This document shows positions 47,185 to 62,800 of a DNA stretch of 64,000 nt, in pieces. Below the pieces are notes generated by a model, which worked only from the letters and a program-made list of their open reading frames with translations, made no database searches and was not told the origin of the DNA. Position numbers and translations under genes: made by a program. Location: NCBI GenBank assembly GCA_016617855.1, contig JAECUM010000845.1, positions 38,364 through 102,363 on the forward strand, in the 5' to 3' direction. Numbering within the stretch: the stretch's first letter is position 1; each line of letters opens with the position of its first letter. The DNA comes from Megalonaias nervosa. Taxonomy: Eukaryota; Mollusca; Bivalvia; Unionida; Unionidae.

Positions 47185-47400
47185 TTAAGGAAGATATAGC
47201 AAATTTAGTTTTGGTTTCTCAAGAACACTTGGACCACAACTTGCACCCTGTGGAACACCAGCACTACACACTTTCTGACAGCTGTCACATGTCTTGTTTG
47301 CAAGGAAATTCCAAAAGACTTCATGTATAAAGTTGAAATAAGTGTGGCATGCAAGTATAAAAGTTTGACTAAAATTGGCCATACAAATTGGGCCTTTCAA
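47185..47400 (-). other. Recurrent 71-codon Cys-containing frame in array units
   Basis: Open in all six units (47185-47400, 50444-50659, 53702-53917, 56957-57154, 60181-60396, 63436-63651). The C-terminal half has a C-x2-C-x3-C pattern. In diverged unit 4 this half differs from unit 1 mainly by silent changes, while the N-terminal half has several replacements. No family recognised. Confidence 0.25.
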
Positions 47401-50400
47401 AAGGCCTTAGGTCACAATTAATAGTTCCGGTTCAGTACCCACGAATGTAGTCCCAGTCTATTTTTAGATCATTTTTTTCCTGTCTCCGTTTGGTGGTGAT
47501 ACAAGAGTTAGATTTAGGCATTCTTGGTAAGGATTTAAAGGCAATTGTTTATTCTTTAGAATATGAGCTTATGGTGTGCTTGTCTGTGTGTATTTCGGCA
47601 ACAGTGCACAGTGAGTAATAAGGCCTTGGTGATGATCCGGAAGTGAAATCTGTGTTCCATTGCATGGTGTTTTGTTTACAATTCAGCCTCTCAAAAAAAT
47701 GCAGGTCAACCCCTGACAAGAACTTCACTGTAAAGTCATCTTTGAAGGTATTTTAGATTAACATATGATTTGTATTGATTGTCACACAGTGGAAAGTTCA
47801 GTACTGAGAAACAAATGTAGAGAATATATAGTAAAATTAATTGTGTTCTATGGCCTGTCAGTGCAGTATTTGAGTAAAGTTTGAACTGGTATAAAATCTT
47901 TATTATTAACGATAGACACATGAAATTTTAATATGTTATGTATATTGACTTTAAAAATATAAGAATGAAATTAAAACTAAAAAGTTGATTTTTATTTTAA
48001 AAATTTAAATGAAAATTTTTAAAAAAATTAAAAAAGAAAATTTTTCCACCCAAAATATATAATATTTATTGGGAATGATATTAAATGATATCAGCATGTA
48101 TATAATCCTACACCATATACAAGCTCAAATGATGGATATTTGTCAAATTTTATCAGAGAAAATATCTTTGTAAGTCAAAATGAGACCTTCATTTAAAATA
48201 CATGAAGACAAAATTCTATTTTGTATTGTACCTTTAGGTCATTGAAACTATTTATTTGGGGTCCAAGCAGTTAATTTATGTGTTTATGATGGGGTGACTT
48301 CCTGAGTAACACATATCTGCTTGTATAGCTATCAGTAATTGTTTATAAACATAGTTATAGGGTATTTAGTGAGAGGACAGAGATGAAGACTTTATACTAG
48401 AACCTGCTCAAGTTCTCTACAAAATCATATTAAGCTGTCAGAGAATGAAATACAGGTCAAAGGGATAAAATATACTTTCCCCAGGTATATTTACCCTTGC
48501 ATGTAAGAAAAGAGCAAAAGGATGTAAGTTGAACACAGAATGCATTCCATTTTATTGTTCAGTTTCTTTAAGATATTGATTGATGTAGTGCAGCATTGTG
48601 GCCTAGATGATATTATGGGAATTCTAATGATCCATTTTGCTTTATGCATTATTAATTACTAATAATATTTGTTAACTGACACTCTAAAGATTACATAAGA
48701 AATATTCCAACAGATTATTTGAATTGAACTTTGTACAACTACTCTTAACATGGTTAAATAGCTGACATGAACAAATATGCATATATTTTAGAATGTTTGG
48801 GATCAAAAGTTGACATTCAGTACATCATATAGGCTGACATAGTACCTATAGTGAACCTGTAAGGCTCAGTTCTGGCTGTGTGCACTTCAAATATCCAAGA
48901 TGTTATTTTCATCATGAATATGCCTCTGTAAGGTAACATATTTCAATTTAGTACTTTGACAGAGTGCGGTATTGCAGCATCAGCTGATATCTGATTCCAT
49001 TGACTCATTGAGCTTAATAACTGGTAACCAACACTCTTAAAAATACACTAAAAATGTTCAAACAGATCATTTGAATTATGTTTGCACATGGGATTTGAAT
49101 AAGTACATTGCATATGTCCCACACATGCAAATGTCCATCCTTGTTTACAAGTTTTGGGGATCCGAATTTCACATTTGGTTGATGATATAGGATCTGTTGG
49201 TACCTATAGTTGATCTGTGTGGCCACATTTGGCTGTATTCACTCGCAATATCCAAAATTGTTATTTTCCTCATGAATAAGATTGCTTATAGTAATACATT
49301 TTAATTTGGTACATTGTCATTTGACTTTCCAGTATACTGGTATGTACTAATGTTTGCACCAATGATCAAACCTCACCGTTCCAACATTGCCTTAAACTTG
49401 ATGATACATACTGTACCTGATTAGTTATTTAACCTGTAAATGGCTAAATATGCTTGTAGAAACATCATCTATTTTTAGGATGCATTTATCACTTTAATAC
49501 ATGCCCATTGCTTCACATTTGTGAGTGTCACTCTGTAAAGTTTACTATTTTTTCCCATGTTTGCAACCTGAATGTTATTTTGAAATCACCATATCCAACA
49601 CATTTTAACTTCATTTGCCTACATCTTACTGTTTTCTAGAATTAAGTGAAACATGTTATATATTTTCAGGTCTAGCCTGGTATCTGGAAGAAAGTGTTAG
49701 AGTTGGATCAGTTTGGAAGCTCTCCAGTAGTCCGGTGGTGATAGCAAGGTCTCATAAAGGACATGTGCAGTGTACTGCTATGAGTGACCAAGATTAGTTC
49801 ATATCAGCACACTGATATACAGCACCTCAAAGACATGGCTTAGATCTTCATGAGAGAGATTCGCACCATTGTTCAGTAAGGTGGAACCTCCCTGAAACTG
49901 AATTTTTCTATCACATTGTTGACTTTTGTAGTTATCGACATTAAAATGGAATGCATTTTTGCTATAAAACATGGTAGTGGTCCCACCAAAACTTTAAATT
50001 TGAGTACACTATTAGTTATACAAACAACTGCCCAAGTACCTGACACAATAAATGTGGAAGACAGCACCTGTCATTGTTTCTTTAGTGTGTACACCTATAT
50101 GCATCTGGATAGGCATATTGCAATTTGCTGCCAAAATCACTGTGAGCTATCATGCTTCAGTACCCCTCGGAAAAATGTTATCAGTTGTACAGACCCAAAC
50201 TACCATTTGTTTTAAATACCATTCATTAATCAACTTTGCTGCCTTAAATTTGTCAAACTGAATCTTATAACTTGTGTGAAAATTTAATTTTTTTAAAAAA
50301 AATTTAGTTTTTAAAATTTATATGTTTATTTAAATTTCCATTAAAATTTAATATATCATTATTTTAAAATTTCAAACATATTTTCAGACAGGCCTTATCA

Positions 50401-53400
50401 TGTATTACAATTAGGTTTTTACTGCATTGAAAAATTCCTGTAATTAAGGAAGATATAGCAAATTTAGTTTTGGTTTCTCAAGAACACTTGGACCACAACT
50501 TGCACCCTGTGGAACACCAGCACTACACACTTTCTGACAGCTGTCACATGTCTTGTTTGCAAGGAAATTCCAAAAGACTTCATGTATAAAGTTGAAATAA
50601 GTGTGGCATGCAAGTATAACAGTTTGACTAAAATTGGCCATACAAATTGGGCCTTTCAAAAGGCCTTAGGTCACAATTAATAGTTCCGGTTCAGTACCCA
50701 CGAATGTAGTCCCAGTCTATTTTTAGATCATTTTTTTCCTGTCTCCGTTTGGTGGTGATACAAGAGTTAGATTTAGGCATTCTTGGTAAGGATTTAAAGG
50801 CAATTGTTTATTCTTTAGAATATGAGCTTATGGTGTGCTTGTCTGTGTGTATTTCGGCAACAGTGCACAGTGAGTAATAAGGCCTTGGTGATGATCCGGA
50901 AGTGAAATCTGTGTTCCATTGCATGGTGTTTTGTTTACAATTCAGCCTCTCAAAAAAATGCAGGTCAACCCCTGACAAGAACTTCACTGTAAAGTCATCT
51001 TTGAAGGTATTTTAGATTAACATATGATTTGTATTGATTGTCACACAGTGGAAAGTTCAGTACTGAGAAACAAATGTAGAGAATATATAGTAAAATTAAT
51101 TGTGTTCTATGGCCTGTCAGTGCAGTATTTGAGTAAAGTTTGAACTGGTATAAAATCTTTATTATTAACGATAGACACATGAAATTTTAATATGTTATGT
51201 ATATTGACTTTAAAAATATAAGAATGAAATTAAAACTAAAAAGTTGATTTTTATTTTAAAAATTTAAATGAAATTTTTAAAAAAATTAAAAAAGAAAATT
51301 TTTCCACCCAAAATATATAATATTTATTGGGAATGATATTAAATGATATCAGCATGTATATAATCCTACACCATATACAAGCTTAAATGATGGATATTTG
51401 TCAAATTTTATCAGAGAAAATATCTTTGTAAGTCAAAATGAGACCTTCATTTAAAATACATGAAGACAAAATTCTATTTTGTATTGTACCTTTAGGTCAT
51501 TGAAACTATTTATTTGGGGTCCAAGCAGTTAATTTATGTGTTTATGATGGGGTGACTTCCTGAGTAACACATATCTGCTTGTATAGCTATCAGTAATTGT
51601 TTATAAACATAGTTATAGGGTATTTAGTGAGAGGACAGAGATGAAGACTTTATACTAGAACCTGCTCAAGTTCTCTACAAAATCATATTAAGCTGTCAGA
51701 GAATGAAATACAGGTCAAAGGGATAAAATATACTTTCCCCAGGTATATTTACCCTTGCATGCAAGAAAAGAGCAAAAGGATGTAAGTTGAACACAGAATG
51801 CATTCCATTTTATTGTTCAGTTTCTTTAAGATATTGATTGATGTAGTGCAGCATTGTGGCCTAGATGATATTATGGGAATTCTAATGATCCATTTTGCTT
51901 TATGCATTATTAATTACTAATAATATTTGTTAACTGACACTCTAAAGATTACATAAGAAATATTCCAACAGATTATTTGAATTGAACTTTGTACAACTAC
52001 TCTTAACATGGTTAAATAGCTGACATGAACAAATATGCATATATTTTAGAATGTTTGGGATCAAAAGTTGACATTCAGTACATCATATAGGCTGACATAG
52101 TACCTATAGTGAACCTGTAAGGCTCAGTTCTGGCTGTGTGCACTTCAAATATCCAAGATGTTATTTTCATCATGAATATGCCTCTGTATGGTAACATATT
52201 TCAATTTAGTACTTTGACAGAGTGCGGTATTGCAGCATCAGCTGATATCTGATTCCATTGACTCATTGAGCTTAATAACTGGTAACCAACACTCTTAAAA
52301 ATACACTAAAAATGTTCAAACAGATCATTTGAATTATGTTTGCACATGGGATTTGAATAAGTACATTGCATATGTCCCACACATGCAAATGTCCATCCTT
52401 GTTTACAAGTTTTGGGGATCCGAATTTCACATTTGGTTGATGATATAGGATCTGTTGGTACCTATAGTTGATCTGTGTGGCCACATTTGGCTGTATTCAC
52501 TCGCAATATCCAAAATTGTTATTTTCCTCATGAATAAGATTGCTTATAGTAATACATTTTAATTTGGTACATTGTCATTTGACTTTCCAGTATACTGGTA
52601 TGTACTAATGTTTGCACCAATGATCAAACCTCACCGTTCCAACATTGCCTTAAACTTGATGATACATACTGTACCTGATTAGTTATTTAACCTGTAAATG
52701 GCTAAATATGCTTGTAGAAACATCATCTATTTTTAGGATGCATTTATCACTTTAATACATGCCCATTGCTTCACATTTCTGAGTGTCACTCTGTAAAGTT
52801 TACTATTTTTTCCCATGTTTGCAACCTGAATGTTATTTTGAAATCACCATATCCAACACATTTTAACTTCATTTGCCTACATCTTACTGTTTTCTAGAAT
52901 TAAGTGAAACATGTTATATATTTTCAGGTCTAGCCTGGTATCTGGAAGAAAGTGTTAGAGTTGGATCAGTTTGGAAGCTCTCCAGTAGTCCGGTGGTGAT
53001 AGCAAGGTCTCATAAAGGACATGTGCAGTGTACTGCTATAAGTGACCAAGATTAGTTCATATCAGCACACTGATATACAGCACCTCAAAGACATGGCTTA
53101 GATCTTCATGAGAGAGATTCGCACCATTGTTCAGTAAGGTGGAACCTCCCTGAAACTGTATTTTCCTATCACATTGTTGACTTTTGTAGTTATCGACATT
53201 AAAATGGAATGCATTTTTGCTATAAAACATGGTAGTGGTCCCACCAAAACTTTAAATTTGAGTACACTATTAGTTATACAAACAACTGCCCAAGTACCTG
53301 ACACAATAAATGTGGAACATAGCACCTGTCATTGTTTCTTTAGTGTGTACACCTATATGCATCTGGATAGGCATATTGCAATTTGCTGCCAAAATCACTG

Positions 53401-55859
53401 TGAGCTATCATGCTTCAGTACCCCTCGGAAAAATGTTATCAGTTGTACAGACCCAAACTACCATTTGTTTTAAATACCATTCATTAATCAACTTTGCTGC
53501 CTTAAATTTGTCAAACTGAATCTTATAACTTGTGTGAAAATTTAATTTTTTTAAAAAAAATTTAGTTTTTAAAATTTATATGTTTATTTAAATTTCCATT
53601 AAAATTTAATATATCATTATTTTAAAATTTCAAACATATTTTCAGACAGGCCTTATCATGTATTACAATTAGGTTTTTACTGCATTGAAAAATTCCTGTA
53701 ATTAAGGAAGATATAGCAAATTTAGTTTTGGTTTCTCAAGAACACTTGGACCACAACTTGCACCCTGTGGAACACCACCACTACACACTTTCTGACAGCT
53801 GTCACATGTCTTGTTTGCAAGGAAATTCCAAAAGACTTCATGTATAAAGTTGAAATAAGTGTGGCATGCAAGCATAAAAGTTTGACTAAAATTGGCCATA
53901 CAAATTGGGCCTTTCAAAAGGCCTTAGGTCACAATTAATAGTTCCGGTTCAGTACCCACGAATGTAGTCCCAGTCTATTTTTAGATCATTTTTTTCCTGT
54001 CTCCGTTTGGTGGTGATACAAGAGTTAGATTTAGGCATTCTTGGTAAGGATTTAAAGGCAATTGTTTATTCTTTAGAATATGAGCTTATGGTGTGCTTGT
54101 CTGTGTGTATTTCGGCAACAGTGCACAGTGAGTAATAAGGCCTTGGTGATGATCCGGAAGTGAAATCTGTGTTCCATTGCATGGTGTTTTGTTTACAATT
54201 CAGCCTCTCAAAAAAATGCAGGTCAACCCCTGACAAGAACTTCACTGTAAAGTCATCTTTGAAGGTATTTTAGATTAACATATGATTTGTATTGATTGTC
54301 ACACAGTGGAAAGTTCAGTACTGAGAAACAAATGTAGAGAATATATAGTAAAATTAATTGTGTTCTATGGCCCGTCAGTGCAGTATTTGAGTAAAGTTTG
54401 AACTGGTATAAAATCTTTATTATTAACGATAGACACATGAAATTTTAATATGTTATGTATATTGACTTTAAAAATATAAGAATGAAATTAAAACTAAAAA
54501 GTTGATTTTTATTTTAAAAATTTAAATGAAATTTTAAAAAAAATTAAAAAAGAAAATTTTTCCACCCAAAATATATAATATTTATTGGGAATGATATTAA
54601 ATGATATCAGCATGTATATAATCCTACACCATATACAAGCTCAAATGATGGATATTTGTCAAATTTTATCAGAGAAAATATCTTTGTAAGTCAAAATGAG
54701 ACCTTCATTTAAAATACATGAAGACAAAATTCTATTTTGTATTGTACCTTTAGGTCATTGAAACTATTTATTTGGGGTCCAAGCAGTTAATTTATGTGTT
54801 TATGATGGGGTGACTTCCTGAGTAACACATATCTGCTTGTATAGCTATCAGTAATTGTTTATAAACATAGTTATAGGGTATTTAGTGAGAGGACAGAGAT
54901 GAAGACTTTATACTAGAACCTGCTCAAGTTCTCTACAAAATCATATTAAGCTGTCAGAGAATGAAATACAGGTCAAAGGGATAAAATATACTTTCCCCAG
55001 GTATATTTACCCTTGCATGTAAGAAAACAGCAAAAGGATGTAAGTTGAACACAGAATGCATTCCATTTTATTGTTCAGTTTCTTTAAGATATTGATTGAT
55101 GTAGTGCAGCATTGTGGCCTAGATGATATTATGGGAATTCTAATGATCCATTTTGCTTTATGCATTATTAATTACTAATAATATTTGTTAACTGACACTC
55201 TAAAGATTACATAAGAAATATTCCAACAGATTATTTGAATTGAACTTTGTACAACTACTCTTAACATGGTTAAATAGCTGACATGAACAAATATGCATAT
55301 ATTTTAGAATGTTTGGGATCAAAAGTTGACATTCAGTACATCATATAGGCTGACATAGTACCTATAGTGAACCTGTAAGGCTCAGTTCTGGCTGTGTGCA
55401 CTTCAAATATCCAAGATGTTATTTTCATCATGAATATGCCTCTGTATGGTAACATATTTCAATTTAGTACTTTGACAGAGTGCGGTATTGCAGCATCAGC
55501 TGATATCTGATTCCATTGACTCATTGAGCTTAATAACTGGTAACCAACACTCTTAAAAATACACTAAAAATGTTCAAACAGATCATTTGAATTATGTTTG
55601 CACATGGGATTTGAATAAGTACATTGCATATGTCCCACACATGCAAATGTCCATCCTTGTTTACAAGTTTTGGGGATCAGAATTTCACATTTGGTTGATG
55701 ATATAGGATCTGTTGGTACCTATAGTTGATCTGTGTGGCCACATTTGGCTGTATTCACTCGCAATATCCAAAATTGTTATTTTCCTCATGAATAAGATTG
55801 CTTATAGTAATACATTTTAATTTGGTACATTGTCATTTGACTTCCCAGTATACTGGTAT

Positions 55860-57480
55860 GTACTAATGTTTGCACCAATGATCAAACTTCACCGTTCCAA
55901 CATTGCCTTAAACTTGATGATACATACTGTACCTGATTAGTTATTTAACCTGTAAATGGCTAAATATGATTGTAGAAACATCATCTATTTTTAGGATGCA
56001 TTTATCACTTTAATACATGCCCATTGCTTCACATTTCTGAGTGTCACTCTGTCAAGTTTACTATTTTTTCCCATGTTTGTAACCTGAATGTTATTTTGAA
56101 ATCACCATATCTAACACATTTTAACTTCATTTGCCTACATCTTACTATTTTCTGGAATTAAGTGAAACATGTTATATCTTTTCAGGTCTAGCCTGGTATC
56201 TGGAACAAAGTGTTACGAGTTGGATCAGTTTGGAAGCTCTCCAGTAGTCCGGTGGTGATAGCAAGGTCTCATAAGAACATGTTCAGTGTACTGCTATAAG
56301 TGACCAAGATTAGTTCATATCAGCACACTGAAATACAGCACCTCAAAGACATGGCTTAGATCTTCATGAGAGAGATTGGTACCATTGTTCAGTAAGGTGG
56401 AACCTCCCTGAAACTGTATTTTCCTATCACATTGTCAACTTTTGTAGTTGTTGACATTGAAATGGAATGCATTTTTGCTATAAAACATGGTAGTGGTCCC
56501 ATCAAAACTTTAAATTTGAGTGCGCTATTAGTTATACAAACAACTGCCTAAGTACATGACACAATAAATGTGGAACATAGCACCTGTCATTGTTGCTTTA
56601 GTGTGTACACCTACATGCATCTGGACAGGCATATTGCAATTTGCTGCCAAAATCACTGTGAGCTATCATGCTTCACTACCCCTGGGGAAAATGTTATCAG
56701 TTGTGTAGATCAAAACTACCATTTGTTTTAAATACCATTCATCAGTCAAGTTTGATGTCTAAAATTTGTCAAATTGAATTTTATAACTGGTATGAAAATT
56801 TAATTTTTCAATACAATTTAGTTTTTAAAATTTAAATGTTTATTAAATTTCCATTAAAATTTAATGGATCAATATTTTTAAATTTCAAACACAATTTTCG
56901 AACAGGCTTTATCATCTATTACAATTAGGTTTTTACTACATTGAAACATCCTATAATTAGGGAAGATATAGCAAATTTAGTTTTGGTTTCTCAAGAACAC
57001 TTGGACCACAACTTGCACCTTGTGGAACACCGGCACTACACACTTTCTGGCAGCTGTCACATGTCTTGTTTGCAAGGAAGTTCCTAAAGACTTTATGTAA
57101 AAAGTTGAAATAGGAGTGGCATGCAAATATATAAGTTTGACTAAAATTAGCCATAAAAAATTGGGCCTGTTAGGAATCAGATTAGAATTAATAGTTCTGG
57201 TTCAGTACCCACGAATGTAGTTCCGGTCTGTTTTTAGAGCATTTTTAGTAGTGATACAAGAATTAGATTCAGGCATTCTTGGTATGGATTTATTAAGGCT
57301 ATTATTTATTCTTTAGAACATGAGCTTATTGTGTAGTAGTCTGTGTGTGTTTCGGCGACAGTGTACAGTGAGTAATAAGGTCTTGGTGATGATCCGGAAG
57401 TGAAATCTGTGTTCCATTGCATGGTGTTTTGTTTACAATTCAGCCTCTCAAAAAAATGCAGGTCAACCCTTGACAAGAAC
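55860..57480 (+). repeat. Diverged segment of array unit 4
   Basis: Compared with units 1-3 this stretch has many substitutions and indels, for example around 56210-56290, 56420-56460, 56700-56900 and 57160-57310. The flanking parts of the unit are nearly identical to the rest. It accounts for the unit being 18 bp shorter. Confidence 0.85.
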
Positions 57481-58259
57481 TTCACCGTAAAGTCATCTTT
57501 GAAGGTATTTTAGATTAACATATGATTTGTATTGATTGTCACACAGTGGAAAGTTCAGTACTGAGAAACAAATGTAGAGAATATATAGTAAAATTAATTG
57601 TGTTCTATGGCCTGTCAGTGCAGTATTTGAGTAAAGCTTGAACTGGTATAAAATCTTTATTATTAACGATAGACACATGAAATTTTAATATGTTATGTAT
57701 ATTGACTTTAAAAATATAAGAATGAAATTAAAACTAAAAAGTTGATTTTTATTATAAAAATTTAAATGAAATTTTTAAAAAAATTAAAAAAGAAAATTGT
57801 TCCACCCAAAATATATAATATTTATTGGGAATGATATTAAATGATATCAGCATGTATATAATCCTACACCATATAAAAGCTTAAATGATGGATATTTGTC
57901 AAATTTTATCAGAGAAAATATCTTTGTAAGTCAAAATGAGACCTTCATTTAAAATACATGAAGACAAAATTCTATTTTGTATTGTACCTTTAGGTCATTG
58001 AAACTATTTATTTGGGGTCCAAGCAGTTAATTTATGTGTTTATGATGGGGTGACTTCCTGAGTAACACATATCTGCTTGTATAGCTATCAGTAATTGTTT
58101 ATAAACATAGTTATAGGGTATTTAGTGAGAGGACAGAGATGAAGACTTTATACTAGAACCTGCTCAAGTTCTCTACAAAATCATATTAAGCTGTCAGAGA
58201 ATGAAATACAGGTCAAAGGGATAAAATATACTTTCCCCAGGTATATTTACCCTTGCATG

Positions 58260-59800
58260 TAAGAAAATGGCAAAAGGATGTAAGTTGAACACAGAATGCA
58301 TTCCATTTTATTGTTCAGTTTCTTTAAGATATTGATTGATGTAGTGCGGCATTGTGGCCTAGATGATATTAAGGGAATTCTAATGATCCATTTTGCTTTA
58401 TGCATTATTAATTACTAATAATATTTGTTAACTGACACTCTAAAGATTACATAAGAAATATTCAAACAGATTATTTGAATTTAACTTTGTTCAACTAATC
58501 TTAACATGGTTACATAGCTGACATGAACAAATATGCATATATTTTAGAATGTTTAGGATCAAAAGTTGACATTCAATACATCATATAGGCTGACATAGTA
58601 CCTATAGTGAACCTGTAAGGCTCAGTTCTGGCTGTGTGCACTTCAAATATCCAAGATGTTATTTTCATCATGAATATGCCTCCGTATGGTAATTTATTTC
58701 AATTTAGTACTTTGACAGAGTGCAGTATTGCAGCATCAGCTGATATCTGATTCCATTGAATCATTGAGCTTAATAACTGGTAACCAACACTCTTAAAAAT
58801 AGACTAAAAATGTTCAAACAGATCATTTGAATTATGTTTGCACATGTGATTTTAATAAGTACATTGTATATGTCCCACACATGCAAATGTCCATCCTTGT
58901 TTACAAGTTTTGGGGATCAGAATTTCACATTTGGTTGATGATATAGGATCTGTTGGTACCTATAGTTGATCTGTGTGGCCACATTTGGCTGTATTCACTC
59001 GCAATATCTGAAATTGTTATTTTCCTCATGAATAAGATTGCTTATAGTAATATATTTTAATTTGGTACATTGTCATTTGACTTTCCTGTATACTAATGTT
59101 TGCACCTATGATCAAACCTCACCAACATTGCCTTAAACTTTATGATACATACTCTGCCTGATTAGTTATTTAACCTGTAAATGGCTAAATATGCTTATAG
59201 AAACCTCAACTATTTTTAGGATGCATTTATCACTTTAATACATGCCCATTGCTTCACATTTCTGAGTGTCACTCTGTCAAGTTTACTATTTTTCCCATGT
59301 TTGCAACCTGAATGTTATTTTGAAATCACCATATCTAACACATTTTAACTTCATTTGCCTACATCTTACTGTTTTCTGGAATTATGTGAAACATTTTATA
59401 TCTTTTCAGGTCTAGCCTTGTATGTGGAAGAAAGTGTTAGAGTTGGATCGGTTTGGAAGCTGACCAGTAGTCCGGTGGTGAGACCAAGGTCTCATAAGGA
59501 CATGTGCAGTGTACTGCTATAAGTGACCAAGATTAGTTCATATCAGCACACCGATATACAGCACCTCAAAGACATGGCTTAGATCTTCATGAGAGAGATT
59601 CGCACCATTGTTCAATAAGGTAGAACCTCCCTGAAACTGTATCTTCCTATCACATTGTTGTCTTTTGAAGTTATCGACATTGAAATGGAATGCATTTTTT
59701 TTTTTTTTTTTGGTAGTGGTTCCATCAAAACTTTACATTTCAGTGTGCTATTTGTTATACAAACAACTACCTAAGTACCTGACACAATAAATGTGGAACA
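58260..59800 (+). repeat. Diverged segment of array unit 5
   Basis: Scattered differences from 58267 onward (for example 58480-58560, 58690, 59090-59130, 59390-59480) up to about 59800. After that the unit becomes again almost identical to units 1-3 and 6. Confidence 0.85.
59695..59711 (+). other. T17 homopolymer replacing unit sequence
   Basis: Seventeen T stand where other units have five T followed by GCTATAAAACAT. The total length is unchanged. Confidence 0.9.
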
Positions 59801-62800
59801 TACCACCTGTCATTGTTTATTTAGTGTGTACACCTTTATGCATCTGGATAGGCATATTGCAATTTGCTGCCAAAATCACTGTGAGCTATCATGCTTCAGT
59901 ACCCCTCGGAAAAATGTTATCAGTTGTACAGACCCAAACTACCATTTGTTTTAAATACCATTCATTAATCAACTTTGCTGCCTTAAATTTGTCAAACTGA
60001 ATCTTATAACTTGTGTGAAAATTTAATTTTTTTAAAAAATTTAGTTTTTAAAATTTAAATGTTTATTTAAATTTCCATTAAAATTTAATATATCATTATT
60101 TTAAAATTTCAAACATATTTTCAGACAGGCCTTATCATGTATTACAATTAGGGTTTTACTGCATTGAAAAGTTCCTGTAACTAAGGAAGATATAGCAAAT
60201 TTAGTTTTGGTTTCTCAAGAACACTTGGACCACAACTTGCACCCTGTGGAACACCACCACTACACACTTTCTGACAGCTGTCACATGTCTTGTTTGCAAG
60301 GAAATTCCAAAAGACTTCATGTATAAAGTTGAAATAAGTGTGGCATGCAAGCATAAAAGTTTGACTAAAATTGGCCATACAAATTGGGCCTTTCAAAAGG
60401 CCTTAGGTCACAATTAATAGTTCCGGTTCAGTACCCACGAATGTAGTCCCAGTCTATTTTTAGATCATTTTTTTCCTGTCTCCGTTTGGTGGTGATACAA
60501 GAGTTAGATTTAGGCATTCTTGGTAAGGATTTAAAGGCAATTGTTTATTCTTTAGAATATGAGCTTATGGTGTGCTTGTCTGTGTGTATTTCGGCAACAG
60601 TGCACAGTGAGTAATAAGGCCTTGGTGATGATCCGGAAGTGAAATCTGTGTTCCATTGCATGGTGTTTTGTTTACAATTCAGCCTCTCAAAAAAATGCAG
60701 GTCAACCCCTGACAAGAACTTCACTGTAAAGTCATCTTTGAAGGTATTTTAGATTAACATATGATTTGTATTGATTGTCACACAGTGGAAAGTTCAGTAC
60801 TGAGAAACAAATGTAGAGAATATATAGTAAAATTAATTGTGTTCTATGGCCTGTCAGTGCAGTATTTGAGTAAAGTTTGAACTGGTATAAAATCTTTATT
60901 ATTAACGATAGACACATGAAATTTTAATATGTTATGTATATTGACTTTAAAAATATAAGAATGAAATTAAAACTAAAAAGTTGATTTTTATTTTAAAAAT
61001 TTAAATGAAATTTTTAAAAAAATTAAAAAAGAAAATTTTTCCACCCAAAATATATAATATTTATTGGGAATGATATTAAATGATATCAGCATGTATATAA
61101 TCCTACACCATATACAAGCTCAAATGATGGATATTTGTCAAATTTTATCAGAGAAAATATCTTTGTAAGTCAAAATGAGACCTTCATTTAAAATACATGA
61201 AGACAAAATTCTATTTTGTATTGTACCTTTAGGTCATTGAAACTATTTATTTGGGGTCCAAGCAGTTAATTTATGTGTTTATGATGGGGTGACTTCCTGA
61301 GTAACACATATCTGCTTGTATAGCTATCAGTAATTGTTTATAAACATAGTTATAGGGTATTTAGTGAGAGGACAGAGATGAAGACTTTATACTAGAACCT
61401 GCTCAAGTTCTCTACAAAATCATATTAAGCTGTCAGAGAATGAAATACAGGTCAAAGGGATAAAATATACTTTCCCCAGGTATATTTACCCTTGCATGCA
61501 AGAAAACAGCAAAAGGATGTAAGTTGAACACAGAATGCATTCCATTTTATTGTTCAGTTTCTTTAAGATATTGATTGATGTAGTGCAGCATTGTGGCCTA
61601 GATGATATTATGGGAATTCTAATGATCCATTTTGCTTTATGCATTATTAATTACTAATAATATTTGTTAACTGACACTCTAAAGATTACATAAGAAATAT
61701 TCCAACAGATTATTTGAATTGAACTTTGTACAACTACTCTTAACATGGTTAAATAGCTGACATGAACAAATATGCATATATTTTAGAATGTTTGGGATCA
61801 AAAGTTGACATTCAGTACATCATATAGGCTGACATAGTACCTATAGTGAACCTGTAAGGCTCAGTTCTGGCTGTGTGCACTTCAAATATCCAAGATGTTA
61901 TTTTCATCATGAATATGCCTCTGTAAGGTAACATATTTCAATTTAGTACTTTGACAGAGTGCGGTATTGCAGCATCAGCTGATATCTGATTCCATTGACT
62001 CATTGAGCTTAATAACTGGTAACCAACACTCTTAAAAATACACTAAAAATGTTCAAACAGATCATTTGAATTATGTTTGCACATGGGATTTGAATAAGTA
62101 CATTGCATATGTCCCACACATGCAAATGTCCATCCTTGTTTACAAGTTTTGGGGATCTGAATTTCACATTTGGTTGATGATATAGGATCTGTTGGTACCT
62201 ATAGTTGATCTGTGTGGCCACATTTGGCTGTATTCACTCGCAATATCCAAAATTGTTATTTTCCTCATGAATAAGATTGCTTATAGTAATACATTTTAAT
62301 TTGGTACATTGTCATTTGACTTTCCAGTATACTGGTATGTACTAATGTTTGCACCAATGATCAAACCTCACCGTTCCAACATTGCCTTAAACTTGATGAT
62401 ACATACTGTACCTGATTAGTTATTTAACCTGTAAATGGCTAAATATGCTTGTAGAAACATCATCTATTTTTAGGATGCATTTATCACTTTAATACATGCC
62501 CATTGCTTCACATTTCTGAGTGTCACTCTGTAAAGTTTACTATTTTTTCCCATGTTTGCAACCTGAATGTTATTTTGAAATCACCATATCCAACACATTT
62601 TAACTTCATTTGCCTACATCTTACTGTTTTCTAGAATTAAGTGAAACATGTTATATATTTTCAGGTCTAGCCTGGTATCTGGAAGAAAGTGTTAGAGTTG
62701 GATCAGTTTGGAAGCTCTCAATAGTCCGGTGGTGATAGCAAGGTCTCATAAAGGACATGTGCAGTGTACTGCTATGAGTGACCAAGATTAGTTCATATCA

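Noticed and set aside
44829..47196. A confirmed 2.37-kb transposon with 115-bp terminal inverted repeats
   Set aside because: The inverted ends are real, but there is no target-site duplication, no transposase, and the left end occurs only once against six right ends; kept as a finding only.
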